Positions 1 to 7,528 of a stretch of DNA of 10,153 nt are shown piece after piece (the first letter of the stretch is position 1; every line of letters starts with the position of its first letter). Made by a program: the position numbers and the translations under genes. This DNA comes from Gammaproteobacteria bacterium. GTDB taxonomy: Bacteria; Pseudomonadota; Gammaproteobacteria; Nitrosococcales; Methylophagaceae. The stretch covers positions 1 through 10,153 of the forward strand of contig QNEY01000040.1 in assembly GCA_003645385.1 (NCBI GenBank), given 5' to 3'. Under the pieces are notes generated by a model, which saw nothing but the letters and a program-made list of their open reading frames with translations, ran no database searches and had not been told where the DNA came from.

Positions 1-931
1 AATCTGTAGCCAAATCAGCAGCCGCATGTTGTGGGTGTTTTGCCAAAATAAAATTAGCTGCAGATGGCAAAACTTCAAAACCAAGTGCCATTAATTCATT
101 GGTCACCCATTCACGGCTAGCTATTATCTTCTGACAAGTCTGTTCAAAATAATCCTGCTCTTTAAAAGCCTCCACCGCAGCACTGATTGCAAGACTACCC
201 ATAGGATAAGAGTTAAAACTGTCTTTGACCCTGACCAGTGCTTCAATCAAATCTTCATGACCAACAGCAAATCCAATCCGCATTCCAGCCAAAGACCGTG
301 ACTTTGATAAAGTCTGCGTAACTAATAAATTTGGATATTTATTAACCAAATAAATGGCTGTTTTCCCGCCAAAATCAATATAAGCTTCATCGATGACGAC
401 GACTGAATTTTTATTAACATCTAGTAATTTTTCAATCTCCTTCAACGCTAACAATCGACCTGTAGGTGCATTAGGATTGGGGAAAATAATACCACCATTA
501 TTTCTCTGATAGTCCTGAACTTTAATTTCAAAATCATTACTAAGCGGAATAGTCTGGTAATCAATCTGATAAAGCTGACAATAGACCGGATAAAAACTAT
601 AGGTAATATCTGGAAATAGTAATGGTGCATCGTGCTGAAATAATGCATAAAAAATATGAGCCAAGACTTCATCCGATCCATTGCCCACAAATACTTGTGC
701 GCTATCAACATGGTAATACTCTGCCACAGCCTGTTTAAGTAGACTAGCATCTGGATCGGGGTATAAACGCAGTTGGTCACTTACTCCAAGACGGATTGCT
801 TCCAGCGTCTTTGGTGAAGGTCCATAAGGATTCTCATTGGTATTTAACTTAACCAAATTAGCGAACTTAGGCTGCTCCCCAGGCACATAGGGTTCCAATT
901 TGTGAACAATCGGGCTCCAATAGCGACTCAT
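1..931 (-). CDS. hisC: Histidinol-phosphate aminotransferase, C-terminus cut by window edge
   Basis: This PLP-dependent, fold-type I aminotransferase converts imidazole acetol phosphate and glutamate to histidinol phosphate in histidine synthesis. The frame is open without interruption from the ATG at 931 to the left edge, giving about 310 residues of a family that is usually 350-370. Visible family signatures are the N-terminal KLEPYVPGEQ and LNTNENPYGPSP, the NPNAPTG motif, DEAYIDFG, and TLSKSRSLAGMRIGFA, where the Lys at about residue 210 should form the Schiff base with PLP. The start follows the hisD stop by 13 nt, and only weak ribosome-binding matches (AGGG, AGG) are present, so translation is probably coupled to hisD. 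It is the last visible gene of the mla-murA-his unit. The family is clear; the missing part is only the C-terminus. Confidence 0.95.
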   Translation of the reverse strand, partial: MSRYWSPIVHKLEPYVPGEQPKFANLVKLNTNENPYGPSPKTLEAIRLGVSDQLRLYPDPDASLLKQAVAEYYHVDSAQVFVGNGSDEVLAHIFYALFQHDAPLLFPDITYSFYPVYCQLYQIDYQTIPLSNDFEIKVQDYQRNNGGIIFPNPNAPTGRLLALKEIEKLLDVNKNSVVVIDEAYIDFGGKTAIYLVNKYPNLLVTQTLSKSRSLAGMRIGFAVGHEDLIEALVRVKDSFNSYPMGSLAISAAVEAFKEQDYFEQTCQKIIASREWVTNELMALGFEVLPSAANFILAKHPQHAAADLATD

Positions 932-944
932 TGACCTATAAACC

Positions 945-2246
945 CTAGTCTTTCAGACGATATTCTGCTGAACGTGCATGCCCGGTCAAGCCTTCACCAC
1001 GCGCTAACACTGAAGCAATCTGGCCCAAGGTTTGTGAACCTTGCTCTGATACTTGTATCAAACTAGAACGTTTCTGAAAGTCATACACACCAAGTGGAGA
1101 ACTAAATCGGGCTGTACGGGATGTGGGCAACACGTGGTTAGGTCCGGCACAATAATCACCTATAGCTTCAGCGGTATAGCGACCCATAAAAATAGCTCCT
1201 GCATGACGAATTTTTTTCGCCATTGCGGCTGGCTCTTCAACTGATAATTCCAGATGTTCTGGAGCAATATAGTTTGACACCTCGACAGCCTCATCTAAGT
1301 CTTTTACCTGAATAAATGCCGCACGATCGGCTAATGATGTTCGAATAATTGATTCGCGTTCCATTGTGGGTAATAGACGATCAATTGCATCCTTAACCTG
1401 TTTTAAGAAATCAGCATCTTGTGAAATTAAAATGGCTTGTGCATCTTCATCATGTTCAGCTTGTGAGAACAAGTCCATAGCAATCCATTCTGGATCAGTT
1501 TTACCATCGCAGATCACTAAAATTTCTGATGGGCCAGCAATCATGTCAATACCAACTGTGCCAAATACCATGCCTTTAGCAGTCGCAACATAGATATTAC
1601 CTGGACCAACAATCTTATCAACTTGAGGAATGCTTTCGGTACCATAGGCCAATGCAGCCACAGCCTGAGCACCTCCAATTGTGAAAATACGGTCTACTCC
1701 AGCAATAGCTGCCGCAGCAAGCACTAATTCATTAACTTCACCATCAGGTGTCGGCACAACCATAATTAACTCAGCTACGCCAGCAACTTTAGCTGGAATT
1801 GCATTCATCAATACTGATGATGGATAAGCCGCTTTACCGCCTGGCACATACAAACCAGCACGATCTATCGCTGTTATTTGTTGACCTAGTACGGTTCCAT
1901 CAGCTTCAGTATATGTCCATGAATCCTGCTTTTGGTGTTCATGATAACTACGAACACGATCAGCAGCTTTTTGTAGTGCTTGTCGTTGTTCATCAGGAAT
2001 GGAATCTAATGCAGCTTTAGTACGAGATAAAGGTATCTCTAAGTCGGCCATTGATTGAGCTTCTACCCGATCAAATCGACGACTAAACTCTAAAACAGCC
2101 TGATCGCCGTCAGTTTTAACTTGTGCAAGAATATTCTTTACGGTGTCAGCTACAGCTGTATCCGATACAGCATCCCAAGCAAGAACTTTCTCTAGTTGTT
2201 GCCAAAAATCACTATCAATAGTATTTAACTGCTTAATATCAACCAT
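945..2246 (-). CDS. hisD: Histidinol dehydrogenase
   Basis: This cytoplasmic zinc enzyme oxidises L-histidinol to L-histidine in two NAD-dependent steps, the last steps of the pathway. The protein is 433 residues, the normal length. Family motifs are present in order: DRAGLYVPGGKAAYPSSVLM (about 128-147), GPGNIYVATAK (214-224), AGPSEILV, SQAEHDEDA with the zinc ligands Gln262 and His265, APEHLEL with catalytic Glu330 and His331, GDYCAGPNHVLPTSRTAR with zinc ligand Asp364, and the C-terminal GLTGHARSAEYRL with zinc ligand His423. Roles are assigned by homology to E. coli HisD. The ATG lies inside the end of hisG (8-nt overlap), which points to translational coupling, and a clear Shine-Dalgarno is lacking. 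No key residue is missing. Confidence 0.98.
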   Translation of the reverse strand: MVDIKQLNTIDSDFWQQLEKVLAWDAVSDTAVADTVKNILAQVKTDGDQAVLEFSRRFDRVEAQSMADLEIPLSRTKAALDSIPDEQRQALQKAADRVRSYHEHQKQDSWTYTEADGTVLGQQITAIDRAGLYVPGGKAAYPSSVLMNAIPAKVAGVAELIMVVPTPDGEVNELVLAAAAIAGVDRIFTIGGAQAVAALAYGTESIPQVDKIVGPGNIYVATAKGMVFGTVGIDMIAGPSEILVICDGKTDPEWIAMDLFSQAEHDEDAQAILISQDADFLKQVKDAIDRLLPTMERESIIRTSLADRAAFIQVKDLDEAVEVSNYIAPEHLELSVEEPAAMAKKIRHAGAIFMGRYTAEAIGDYCAGPNHVLPTSRTARFSSPLGVYDFQKRSSLIQVSEQGSQTLGQIASVLARGEGLTGHARSAEYRLKD

Positions 2247-2883
2247 TATTCTGTTCTCTTACCGCATTACGAACCCGATCAATAAATTGTTGAATACGAG
2301 CATGCTTCATTTTCATTGAAGCTTTGTTCACGACCAGACGAGAACTAATATCTGCAATGTGTTCCATCGGTACTAAGCCATTAGCCCGCAGAGTATTGCC
2401 TGTATCAACCACGTCAACAATACGATCAGCTAACCCCACTAAAGGTGCTAATTCCATAGAACCATAGAGCTTGATAATATCTACTTGTTGGCCTTGTTTC
2501 GCATAAAAGCGCCTAGTACTTTCAACAAACTTGGTTGCTACCTTTAACCGGCCCGTTTTTTCCGGCTCATTTACACGACCAGCAGTCATTAATTTACAGC
2601 GAGCAATTTCTAGATCTACTGGTTCGTATAGCTCAGCATCAGGATGCTCAAGCAATACGTCTTTACCTGCAACACCAATATCAGCACCACCATATTCAAC
2701 ATAAGTTGGTACATCAGAAGCGCGGACAATAATTAACTTCACATCTGGCTGATTGGTGTCTAAAATCAGCTTTCGACTCGTTTCAGGATCATCAACTGGT
2801 TCAATACCTGCAGCTTTTAACAAGGGCAAGGTTTCTTTAAATATCCGCCCTTTAGACAAGGCTAAAGTGAGAGCGTTTGGCAT
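2239..2883 (-). CDS. hisG: ATP phosphoribosyltransferase catalytic subunit, short form
   Basis: It catalyses the first step of histidine synthesis, joining ATP and PRPP to give phosphoribosyl-ATP. The protein has 214 residues and contains the two-lobed catalytic core: LALSKGRIF near the N-terminus, GGADIGVAGKDVLLE (about 65-79), and the PRPP-binding loop VDVVDTGNTLRANGL (about 156-170). It stops soon after the core and lacks the roughly 80-residue C-terminal ACT-like regulatory domain of the long E. coli type. Short HisG is known to require HisZ, a HisRS-like protein, for activity and histidine feedback. No hisZ is in the window, so it must be elsewhere. The ATG is 1 nt beyond the murA stop, with AGGGG placed 6 nt upstream inside murA. 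Confidence 0.97.
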   Translation of the reverse strand: MPNALTLALSKGRIFKETLPLLKAAGIEPVDDPETSRKLILDTNQPDVKLIIVRASDVPTYVEYGGADIGVAGKDVLLEHPDAELYEPVDLEIARCKLMTAGRVNEPEKTGRLKVATKFVESTRRFYAKQGQQVDIIKLYGSMELAPLVGLADRIVDVVDTGNTLRANGLVPMEHIADISSRLVVNKASMKMKHARIQQFIDRVRNAVREQNNG

Positions 2884-2884
2884 T

Positions 2885-4159
2885 TTAACCCCTTGCAGAA
2901 CCTGGGACTCGGCGAATCTTAGCCCCTAATTGTTGTAATTTTTCTTCTATACATTCATAGCCACGATCTATGTGATAGATTCGTTCAACAATCGTTGAAC
3001 CTTCAGCCACTAAAGCAGCTAAAACCAGAGATGCTGAGGCGCGTAAATCTGTAGCCATCACTGGCGCAGCAGTCAGTCCACTTTGCCCTGTACACACTAC
3101 AGTATTACCTTCAATTTGTAGTTCTGCACCCATGCGTTGCATTTCTTGTACATGCATAAATCGATTTTCAAACACTGTTTCAACAATTGTAGCTTGTCCT
3201 TCAGCGATACTGTTTAGAGCAGTAAATTGTGCCTGCATATCTGTTGGGAAAGCTGGATAAGGTGCGGTACGAATACTCACTGCTTTAGGCCGCTGCCCAT
3301 GCATATCAAGTGAAATCCAGTCTTCACCCACTTCGATATCAGCTCCGGCTTCTTCAAGTTTTAACAATACTGCTTCTAACTCATTGGCATCGGTGTCTTT
3401 CAGCTTTACTTTGCCCCGTGTGATGGCTGCTGCGACTAAATAAGTGCCTGTCTCAATGCGATCTGGAAGAATATTGTATTTAGCTCCGTGTAAGGCACTG
3501 ACTCCTTCAATCTCAAGCGTTGCTGTTCCAATGCCGGTAATTTTAGCGCCCATTTTATTTAAAAAGTTAGCCAAGTCAACAACTTCAGGTTCCCTGGCTG
3601 CATTTTCAATGATGGTTTTACCTTCAGCCAGAGTTGCTGCCATCATCAAGTTCTCAGTACCAGTCACTGTTACCTGATCCATAAAGATATGAGCACCTTT
3701 CAGTCCGCCACCGTTAGTTGCTCGAATATAGCCATTCTCAACCTTAATTTCTGCTCCCATTTGCTCAAGCCCTCGCAAATGTAGATCTACTGGGCGAGAA
3801 CCGATTGCACAACCGCCTGGTAATGACACATCAGCCTTGCCAAATTTGGCCAATAATGGTCCTAACACCAAAATAGATGCACGCATGGTTTTCACCAAAT
3901 CATACGCAGCCTCGGTATCTGTGAGCGTTGTAGAATCAATCACCACCCCTGAACGCTCATCAACCGTCAGAGTCACGCCCATCCTACCCAACAATTCCAG
4001 CGTAGTAGTAATGTCATGCAGATGAGGCACATTACCAATATGGACAGGTGAATCTGCAAGCAACGCCCCAACCAATATTGGTAAAGCAGCATTTTTAGCA
4101 CCAGAAATACGGATTTCACCTTCTAGAGGTTCACCGCCTGTGATAATCAATTTATCCAT
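2885..4159 (-). CDS. murA: UDP-N-acetylglucosamine 1-carboxyvinyltransferase
   Basis: MurA transfers enolpyruvate from PEP to UDP-GlcNAc, the first committed step of peptidoglycan precursor synthesis, in the cytoplasm. The 424-residue length matches the family. The N-terminal GEIRISGAKNAALPIL contains the conserved Lys22-Asn23. The active-site loop reads LPGGCAIGSRPVDLHL, with Cys117 equivalent to E. coli Cys115. This is the residue attacked by fosfomycin, so a fosfomycin-sensitive type of enzyme is expected. Other signatures are GTENLMMAA, PDRIETGTYLVAAA, PYPAFPTDMQAQ and DLRASASLVLAALVAEG. The start follows ibaG by 27 nt, the largest gap in the operon, and has only a weak GAG ribosome-binding match. 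Its place between ibaG and hisG is conserved in related gammaproteobacteria. Confidence 0.98.
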   Translation of the reverse strand: MDKLIITGGEPLEGEIRISGAKNAALPILVGALLADSPVHIGNVPHLHDITTTLELLGRMGVTLTVDERSGVVIDSTTLTDTEAAYDLVKTMRASILVLGPLLAKFGKADVSLPGGCAIGSRPVDLHLRGLEQMGAEIKVENGYIRATNGGGLKGAHIFMDQVTVTGTENLMMAATLAEGKTIIENAAREPEVVDLANFLNKMGAKITGIGTATLEIEGVSALHGAKYNILPDRIETGTYLVAAAITRGKVKLKDTDANELEAVLLKLEEAGADIEVGEDWISLDMHGQRPKAVSIRTAPYPAFPTDMQAQFTALNSIAEGQATIVETVFENRFMHVQEMQRMGAELQIEGNTVVCTGQSGLTAAPVMATDLRASASLVLAALVAEGSTIVERIYHIDRGYECIEEKLQQLGAKIRRVPGSARG

Positions 4160-4186
4160 GTAATCTCAATATTGAAAATTGTCTAT

Positions 4187-4408
4187 TTAACGAGGAACAG
4201 CAGTTTTTACAGATAGTGCATGTAAGGCACCTTCAAAACTGTCACCTAAAGTTGCATAAACCATTTTATGTTGGGCAAGTAATGGCTTGCCAGCAAAAGA
4301 AGCGCTTTCAACAAAAGCATCAAAGTGCTGGCCATCATCTCCAAACACTTCAATTTTTGCATCCGGCATGCCCGCTTCAATCATTTTTTTAATTTCAAAT
4401 GCTTCCAT
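4187..4408 (-). CDS. ibaG: BolA-family protein IbaG (YrbA type)
   Basis: This is a small (73-residue) single-domain BolA protein. The class II KH-like fold is suggested by the N-terminal helix MEAFEIKKMIEAGMPDAKIEV, the core GDDGQHFDAFVESASFAGKPLLAQHKMVYATLGD, and the terminal helix FEGALHALSVKTA. The conserved His of QHKMVY is the residue that BolA proteins use to bind a [2Fe-2S] cluster together with a monothiol glutaredoxin. In E. coli, IbaG is linked to acid stress and iron-sulfur metabolism and is encoded directly before murA, as here. It sits 8 nt after mlaB and 27 nt before murA, inside the operon. The family call is secure; the choice of IbaG over BolA itself rests on gene context and length. 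Confidence 0.93.
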   Translation of the reverse strand: MEAFEIKKMIEAGMPDAKIEVFGDDGQHFDAFVESASFAGKPLLAQHKMVYATLGDSFEGALHALSVKTAVPR

Positions 4409-4416
4409 CTATAAGC

Positions 4417-4722
4417 CTACTGTAATGGTAGTAATTCGTCTAAACCACTGGCAGTAGCTATTGCCAACATCTGCTCTGGAATATTATGAAATACAATTTT
4501 TTTATTTGCTTGATTTGCCGAACGTATCCACTCTACTAATAATACCAAGCCAGCACTATCACTCCTCGTGACATTGACTAAATCTATATCAAGCTTCTTA
4601 ATAGGATCCAACAACGCTTGTGATTGTTTCAAAACATCATTTACTGTAGAAAAAGTTAACTTACCGCATACTCGGAGCAAATTGGTATCGACATCAACAG
4701 CTATGGAGTATAAGTCTTTCAT
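4417..4722 (-). CDS. mlaB: MlaB, STAS-domain subunit of the Mla phospholipid ABC transporter
   Basis: This is a 101-residue, single STAS-domain protein that in E. coli binds the ATPase MlaF and stabilises the MlaFEDB complex on the cytoplasmic side. The fold is recognisable from the alternating strands and helices and from the motif VTRSDSAGLVLLVEWIRSA (about 51-69). The DSAGL segment corresponds to the conserved loop at the start of the second helix of STAS domains, and Ser56 stands where anti-sigma antagonists carry their phosphorylatable residue. In MlaB a Thr at this region is important for function; the Ser here is a conservative version. The ATG overlaps the mlaC stop by 4 nt (ATGA). 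Sequence identity among MlaB proteins is low, so position in the mla operon is part of the evidence. Confidence 0.93.
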   Translation of the reverse strand: MKDLYSIAVDVDTNLLRVCGKLTFSTVNDVLKQSQALLDPIKKLDIDLVNVTRSDSAGLVLLVEWIRSANQANKKIVFHNIPEQMLAIATASGLDELLPLQ

Positions 4723-5363
4723 GCCTTAATTTTTTCATTTCGAATGGCAATATCGTCAATGAACTTATCCATGCCATCGTTACGAATTTGTGTTGAAAAA
4801 TTCTTGCGATGAACTGTAATCAAACTAATGCCATCAATTTTAACATCAAACACTTTCCATTCTTCAGCCTTGTTTAAATACATAGACAATGTCATAGGAA
4901 TTGATGGACCACCAGGTTGTATGATTTCCAATCCCACTTTGACTTTCTTTTTACTTAAATCATCATGAAATGGTTTCATGCGAATTTCTTCATCAGCATA
5001 TTCCAACATTGCTGTTGAATAGGTTCTAACTAATAACAACCGGAACTCTTCGGTGAATCTTTCGCGTTGTAATTCATTAGCATTACGCCAATTCTTTCCT
5101 AAAGCTAATTTTGACATTTTACCAAAATCAAAATAGGGCATAATGATATCCTGAACTAAACCGTATATTACGCTTGGGTCTTGTTCTAACTCGACTTTAT
5201 TGTCTTGTAATGCTTGTAACATATCATCAGATGCAGCTTTAACTATTGCCTGAGGTTCTGGCATTTCATGCTCATCAGCTTGAATAGTGGGCAAAGTTAC
5301 TACTGATAACAACATCACGAAGACAATTGCCACCTTATTTCTAATTTGTTTTATTTTCATCAT
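4719..5363 (-). CDS. mlaC: MlaC, periplasmic phospholipid carrier
   Basis: MlaC (Tol-Tol-Ttg2 family) shuttles phospholipids through the periplasm between the outer-membrane MlaA complex and the inner-membrane MlaFEDB complex. The 214-residue protein starts with a Sec signal peptide: basic n-region MMKIKQIRNK, hydrophobic core VAIVFVMLLSVV, and a likely cleavage after IQA at about residue 29. The mature part carries the family pattern VQDIIMPYFDFGKMSKLALGKNWRNANELQRERFTEEFRLLLVRTYSTAM, followed by beta strands ending in WKVFDVKIDGISLITVHRKNF. Length is close to E. coli MlaC (211). Two adjacent ATG codons are possible starts (5363 and 5360); the first overlaps the mlaD stop by 1 nt. mlaA is not in the window. 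Confidence 0.96.
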   Translation of the reverse strand: MMKIKQIRNKVAIVFVMLLSVVTLPTIQADEHEMPEPQAIVKAASDDMLQALQDNKVELEQDPSVIYGLVQDIIMPYFDFGKMSKLALGKNWRNANELQRERFTEEFRLLLVRTYSTAMLEYADEEIRMKPFHDDLSKKKVKVGLEIIQPGGPSIPMTLSMYLNKAEEWKVFDVKIDGISLITVHRKNFSTQIRNDGMDKFIDDIAIRNEKIKA

Positions 5364-5824
5364 TATTCACCTTCAGCCTTACTAAACAGGAATTGTCCAA
5401 TAACTTGTTCTAACACTAGCGCTGGTTGTGTTAAATCTATGACATCACCATTCTGTAAAAATTCTTCTTCGGCTCCTGCTTCAAAACTAATATATTGTTC
5501 TCCCAATAAACCTGCTGTGTATATGCTCGCAGAGGTATCTGTAGGTATTTTATCGAATTTACCGTATAGGTTTATTGTGACTTGTGCTGTATAGTTTTCA
5601 GAGCTAAGACTTATATCCGCTACACGACCAACACGAACACCTGCCATGGTGACCGGAGAGCGAACTTTTAATCCACCAATATTTTCAAATTCGGCAATAA
5701 CTTGATAGCCAGTTTCATCCGTAAACTCTGCTAAATTACTCACTTTCATCGCCAGCATAAATAATGCAGCAATCCCGGCAGCAACAAACATTCCAACAGT
5801 AATTTCAGTACTTTTATTTTGCAT
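5363..5824 (-). CDS. mlaD: MlaD, MCE-domain subunit of the Mla transporter
   Basis: MlaD is anchored in the inner membrane by one N-terminal helix and forms a hexameric periplasmic ring that passes phospholipids to or from MlaC. Visible parts are the cytoplasmic start MQNKSTEITVG, one membrane segment (MFVAAGIAALFMLAMKV), the MCE domain beginning near GYQVIAEFENIGGLKVRSPVTMAGVRVGRV, the loop GLLGEQYISFEAG, and a C-terminal amphipathic helix LVLEQVIGQFLFSK. The 153-residue protein lacks the roughly 30-residue low-complexity tail seen in E. coli MlaD. I chose the ATG at 5824. A GTG one codon upstream abuts the mlaE stop and is also possible; the stretch GGAGAAGAG at the end of mlaE can serve as ribosome-binding site. 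Confidence 0.96.
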   Translation of the reverse strand: MQNKSTEITVGMFVAAGIAALFMLAMKVSNLAEFTDETGYQVIAEFENIGGLKVRSPVTMAGVRVGRVADISLSSENYTAQVTINLYGKFDKIPTDTSASIYTAGLLGEQYISFEAGAEEEFLQNGDVIDLTQPALVLEQVIGQFLFSKAEGE

Positions 5825-5827
5825 CAC

Positions 5828-6610
5828 TTACTCTTCTCCAAACATCAGCGCTGTCAGCACAAAGTCTAAACCTAAAATAGCAAACGCAGAGTGTACCACT
5901 GTGCGTGTCGTTGCTCGTCCCACCCCTTCTGATGTTGGGGTAGCATCATAACCTTCAAATAATGCAATCCAGGTCACCACAAAACCAAATACAACACTTT
6001 TGATTACACCATTTATCACATCATCATACCAATCAGTTTTTACCTGCATTTGCGACCAAAATGCGCCATCATCCACACCTAATAGCCCGTGACCAACTAA
6101 AAACCCACCTAAAATACCGACTGCACTAAAAATTGCAGCTAATAATGGCATGGAAATTACTCCTGCCAAAAAACGTGGCGCAATCACTCGTCGAATTGGA
6201 TCTACAGCCATCATTTCCATCCCTGAGAGCTGCTCAGTACTTTTCATCAAGCCAATTTCTGCTGTTAATGCTGAACCGGCTCGGCCTGCAAATAGCAACC
6301 CACTGACCACAGGACCTAGCTCACGAACCAGTGACAAAGATACCAATACTCCAAGTGATTCTTCGGCACCGAAATCAACTAAAGTATTGTATCCCTGCAG
6401 ACTTAAAACCATGCCGACAAACAAACCAGAAATCAGGATAAGAAAAGCTGACAACACACCAACCGAATACAGCTGTTGAATGACCAATGAAAATCTTGTG
6501 AACAGCCCAGGCACGCCTGACAATATCTGCAACAAGAACAAATGGCCTCGCCCAAGCCGCTCAAGCACTCCTAGGCCCCATCGACCTAAGCTACGAATTG
6601 CACCAATCAT
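5828..6610 (-). CDS. mlaE: MlaE, permease subunit of the Mla phospholipid ABC transporter
   Basis: MlaE is the inner-membrane permease that pairs with the ATPase MlaF. The 260-residue length is normal. Hydrophobic segments include VLSAFLILISGLFVGMVLSL, LGPVVSGLLFAGRAGSALTAE, FLAGVISMPLLAAIFSAVGILGGFLVGHGLLG and SVVFGFVVTWIALFEGY. The family signature AEIGLMKSTEQLSGMEMMAVDPIRRVIAPR forms the cytoplasmic coupling region that contacts the ATPase, and GYDATPTSEGVGRATTRTVV is typical of the C-terminal part. The ATG overlaps the mlaF stop by 4 nt (ATGA), and the stop is directly followed by the mlaD start codons, so all transporter subunits appear translationally coupled. No broken or missing segment is seen. 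Confidence 0.97.
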   Translation of the reverse strand: MIGAIRSLGRWGLGVLERLGRGHLFLLQILSGVPGLFTRFSLVIQQLYSVGVLSAFLILISGLFVGMVLSLQGYNTLVDFGAEESLGVLVSLSLVRELGPVVSGLLFAGRAGSALTAEIGLMKSTEQLSGMEMMAVDPIRRVIAPRFLAGVISMPLLAAIFSAVGILGGFLVGHGLLGVDDGAFWSQMQVKTDWYDDVINGVIKSVVFGFVVTWIALFEGYDATPTSEGVGRATTRTVVHSAFAILGLDFVLTALMFGEE

Positions 6611-7410
6611 GTCGTCACCTCAGGATTCAATAGATCGTCTGCAAAAGCATCTCCTGGATAATGGAATGGTACAGGTCCATCAGGCAAACCTTGCATAAAT
6701 TGTTGCACCCAAAGCGATGAAGAATGTTTAAGTTGAATAGGACTACCTTTCTCAATTACTTTGCCACCAGATAGCAAATAAATATAATTTGCAATTTCCG
6801 CCGTTTCAATAACATCGTGTGATACCACGATACTAGTCAGACCCATGGCATCATTCATACGATCAATCAAATTGACCAATGTTCCCATCGAAATAGGATC
6901 CTGACCTGTAAACGGCTCATCATACATAATCATCATAGGATCTAGTGCGACTGCTCTAGCCAAAGCAACCCGCCTTGCCATTCCACCTGATAATTCACTT
7001 GGCATCAGGTCCCGTGCACAACGCAAACCCACAGCCTGTAACTTCATCAACACCAAATCACGAATCATACTTTCCGGTAATTTAGTGTGTTCTCGCATTG
7101 GAAATGCAACATTGTCAAAAACGGTTAGATCCGTCAACAATGCGCCACTTTGGAACAGCATCCCCATACGTTTACGTAGCTCATATAGTTCTTTGCGAGA
7201 AAGCTGATGCACATTTTGGCCATCGACCTCTATTGTGCCGCGATCAGGTCGCAATTGACCACCAATCAAGCGCAGTAATGTTGTCTTTCCAGTTCCACTT
7301 GGCCCCATAATAGCTGTAATTTTTCCACGGTAAATATCAATATTCACCCCTTCAAATATCACACTATTACCACGGCTAAAGTGCAAATCCCTGATTTTTA
7401 TCAGTGGCAC
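6607..7410 (-). CDS. mlaF: MlaF, ATPase subunit of the Mla phospholipid ABC transporter
   Basis: MlaF powers phospholipid transport by the MlaFEDB complex on the cytoplasmic face. From the GTG start it has 267 residues with a complete ABC ATPase set: Walker A GPSGTGKT (about 36-43), Q-loop Gln87 in MLFQSGAL, signature LSGGMARR (140-147), Walker B IMYDE (161-165), and the H-loop His198 in VVSHDV. The C-terminal tail DGPVPFHYPGDAFADDLL matches the MlaF-specific extension that contacts the neighbouring subunit and MlaB. The start is ambiguous: an in-frame TTG at 7425 would add five residues. I prefer GTG at 7410 because GGAG lies 6 nt before it. It is the first gene of the ten-gene minus-strand unit. 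Confidence 0.96.
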   Translation of the reverse strand: MPLIKIRDLHFSRGNSVIFEGVNIDIYRGKITAIMGPSGTGKTTLLRLIGGQLRPDRGTIEVDGQNVHQLSRKELYELRKRMGMLFQSGALLTDLTVFDNVAFPMREHTKLPESMIRDLVLMKLQAVGLRCARDLMPSELSGGMARRVALARAVALDPMMIMYDEPFTGQDPISMGTLVNLIDRMNDAMGLTSIVVSHDVIETAEIANYIYLLSGGKVIEKGSPIQLKHSSSLWVQQFMQGLPDGPVPFHYPGDAFADDLLNPEVTT

Positions 7411-7416
7411 CTTGGT

Positions 7417-7420
7417 CTCC
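7417..7420 (-). promoter_or_regulatory. Ribosome-binding site deciding the mlaF start
   Basis: GGAG on the minus strand ends 6 nt before the GTG at 7410. The alternative TTG at 7425 lies upstream of this site and would leave it inside the coding sequence, while the A/T-rich stretch before the TTG shows no comparable site. This supports the shorter MlaF. Confidence 0.7.
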
Positions 7421-7451
7421 AACAAAATAGAATATATATAAAAGAACGGTA

Positions 7452-7480
7452 ATTCTCAATAATATAGCCTCTTAAGTCAA
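7452..7480 (-). promoter_or_regulatory. Predicted sigma-70-type promoter for the mla-murA-his operon
   Basis: Read on the minus strand, TTGACT (7480-7475) matches five of six bases of the -35 consensus. After a 17-nt spacer, GAGAAT (7457-7452) matches four of six bases of the -10 consensus. Transcription would start near 7445, about 35 nt before the GTG of mlaF, through a TATATATA-rich stretch. This is a pattern match only; no other promoter of similar quality was seen in front of mlaF. Confidence 0.5.
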
Positions 7481-7510
7481 ATATGATTGTGGAAAAATTC
7501 TGTCTATTCC

Positions 7511-7521
7511 GCTACAGTAGC
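7511..7521. repeat. Short perfect dyad in the divergent intergenic region
   Basis: GCTAC-A-GTAGC is an 11-nt perfect inverted repeat with a one-base centre. A one-base loop cannot form an RNA hairpin well, so if it means anything it is more likely a protein-binding half-site pair. It lies between the mlaF promoter and the structured leader of the plus-strand genes. Such a short dyad can arise by chance. Confidence 0.25.
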
Positions 7522-7528
7522 TGCCACC

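Noticed and set aside
448..780. An open frame of 110 codons on the minus strand inside hisC.
   Set aside because: It lies in a different frame of the same strand as hisC, whose correct frame is continuous over this stretch and matches the aminotransferase family; the alternative product has no recognisable pattern.
1053..2020. Several plus-strand open frames of 60-75 codons opposite hisD.
   Set aside because: They are antisense to a well-conserved gene, without ribosome-binding sites or family resemblance.
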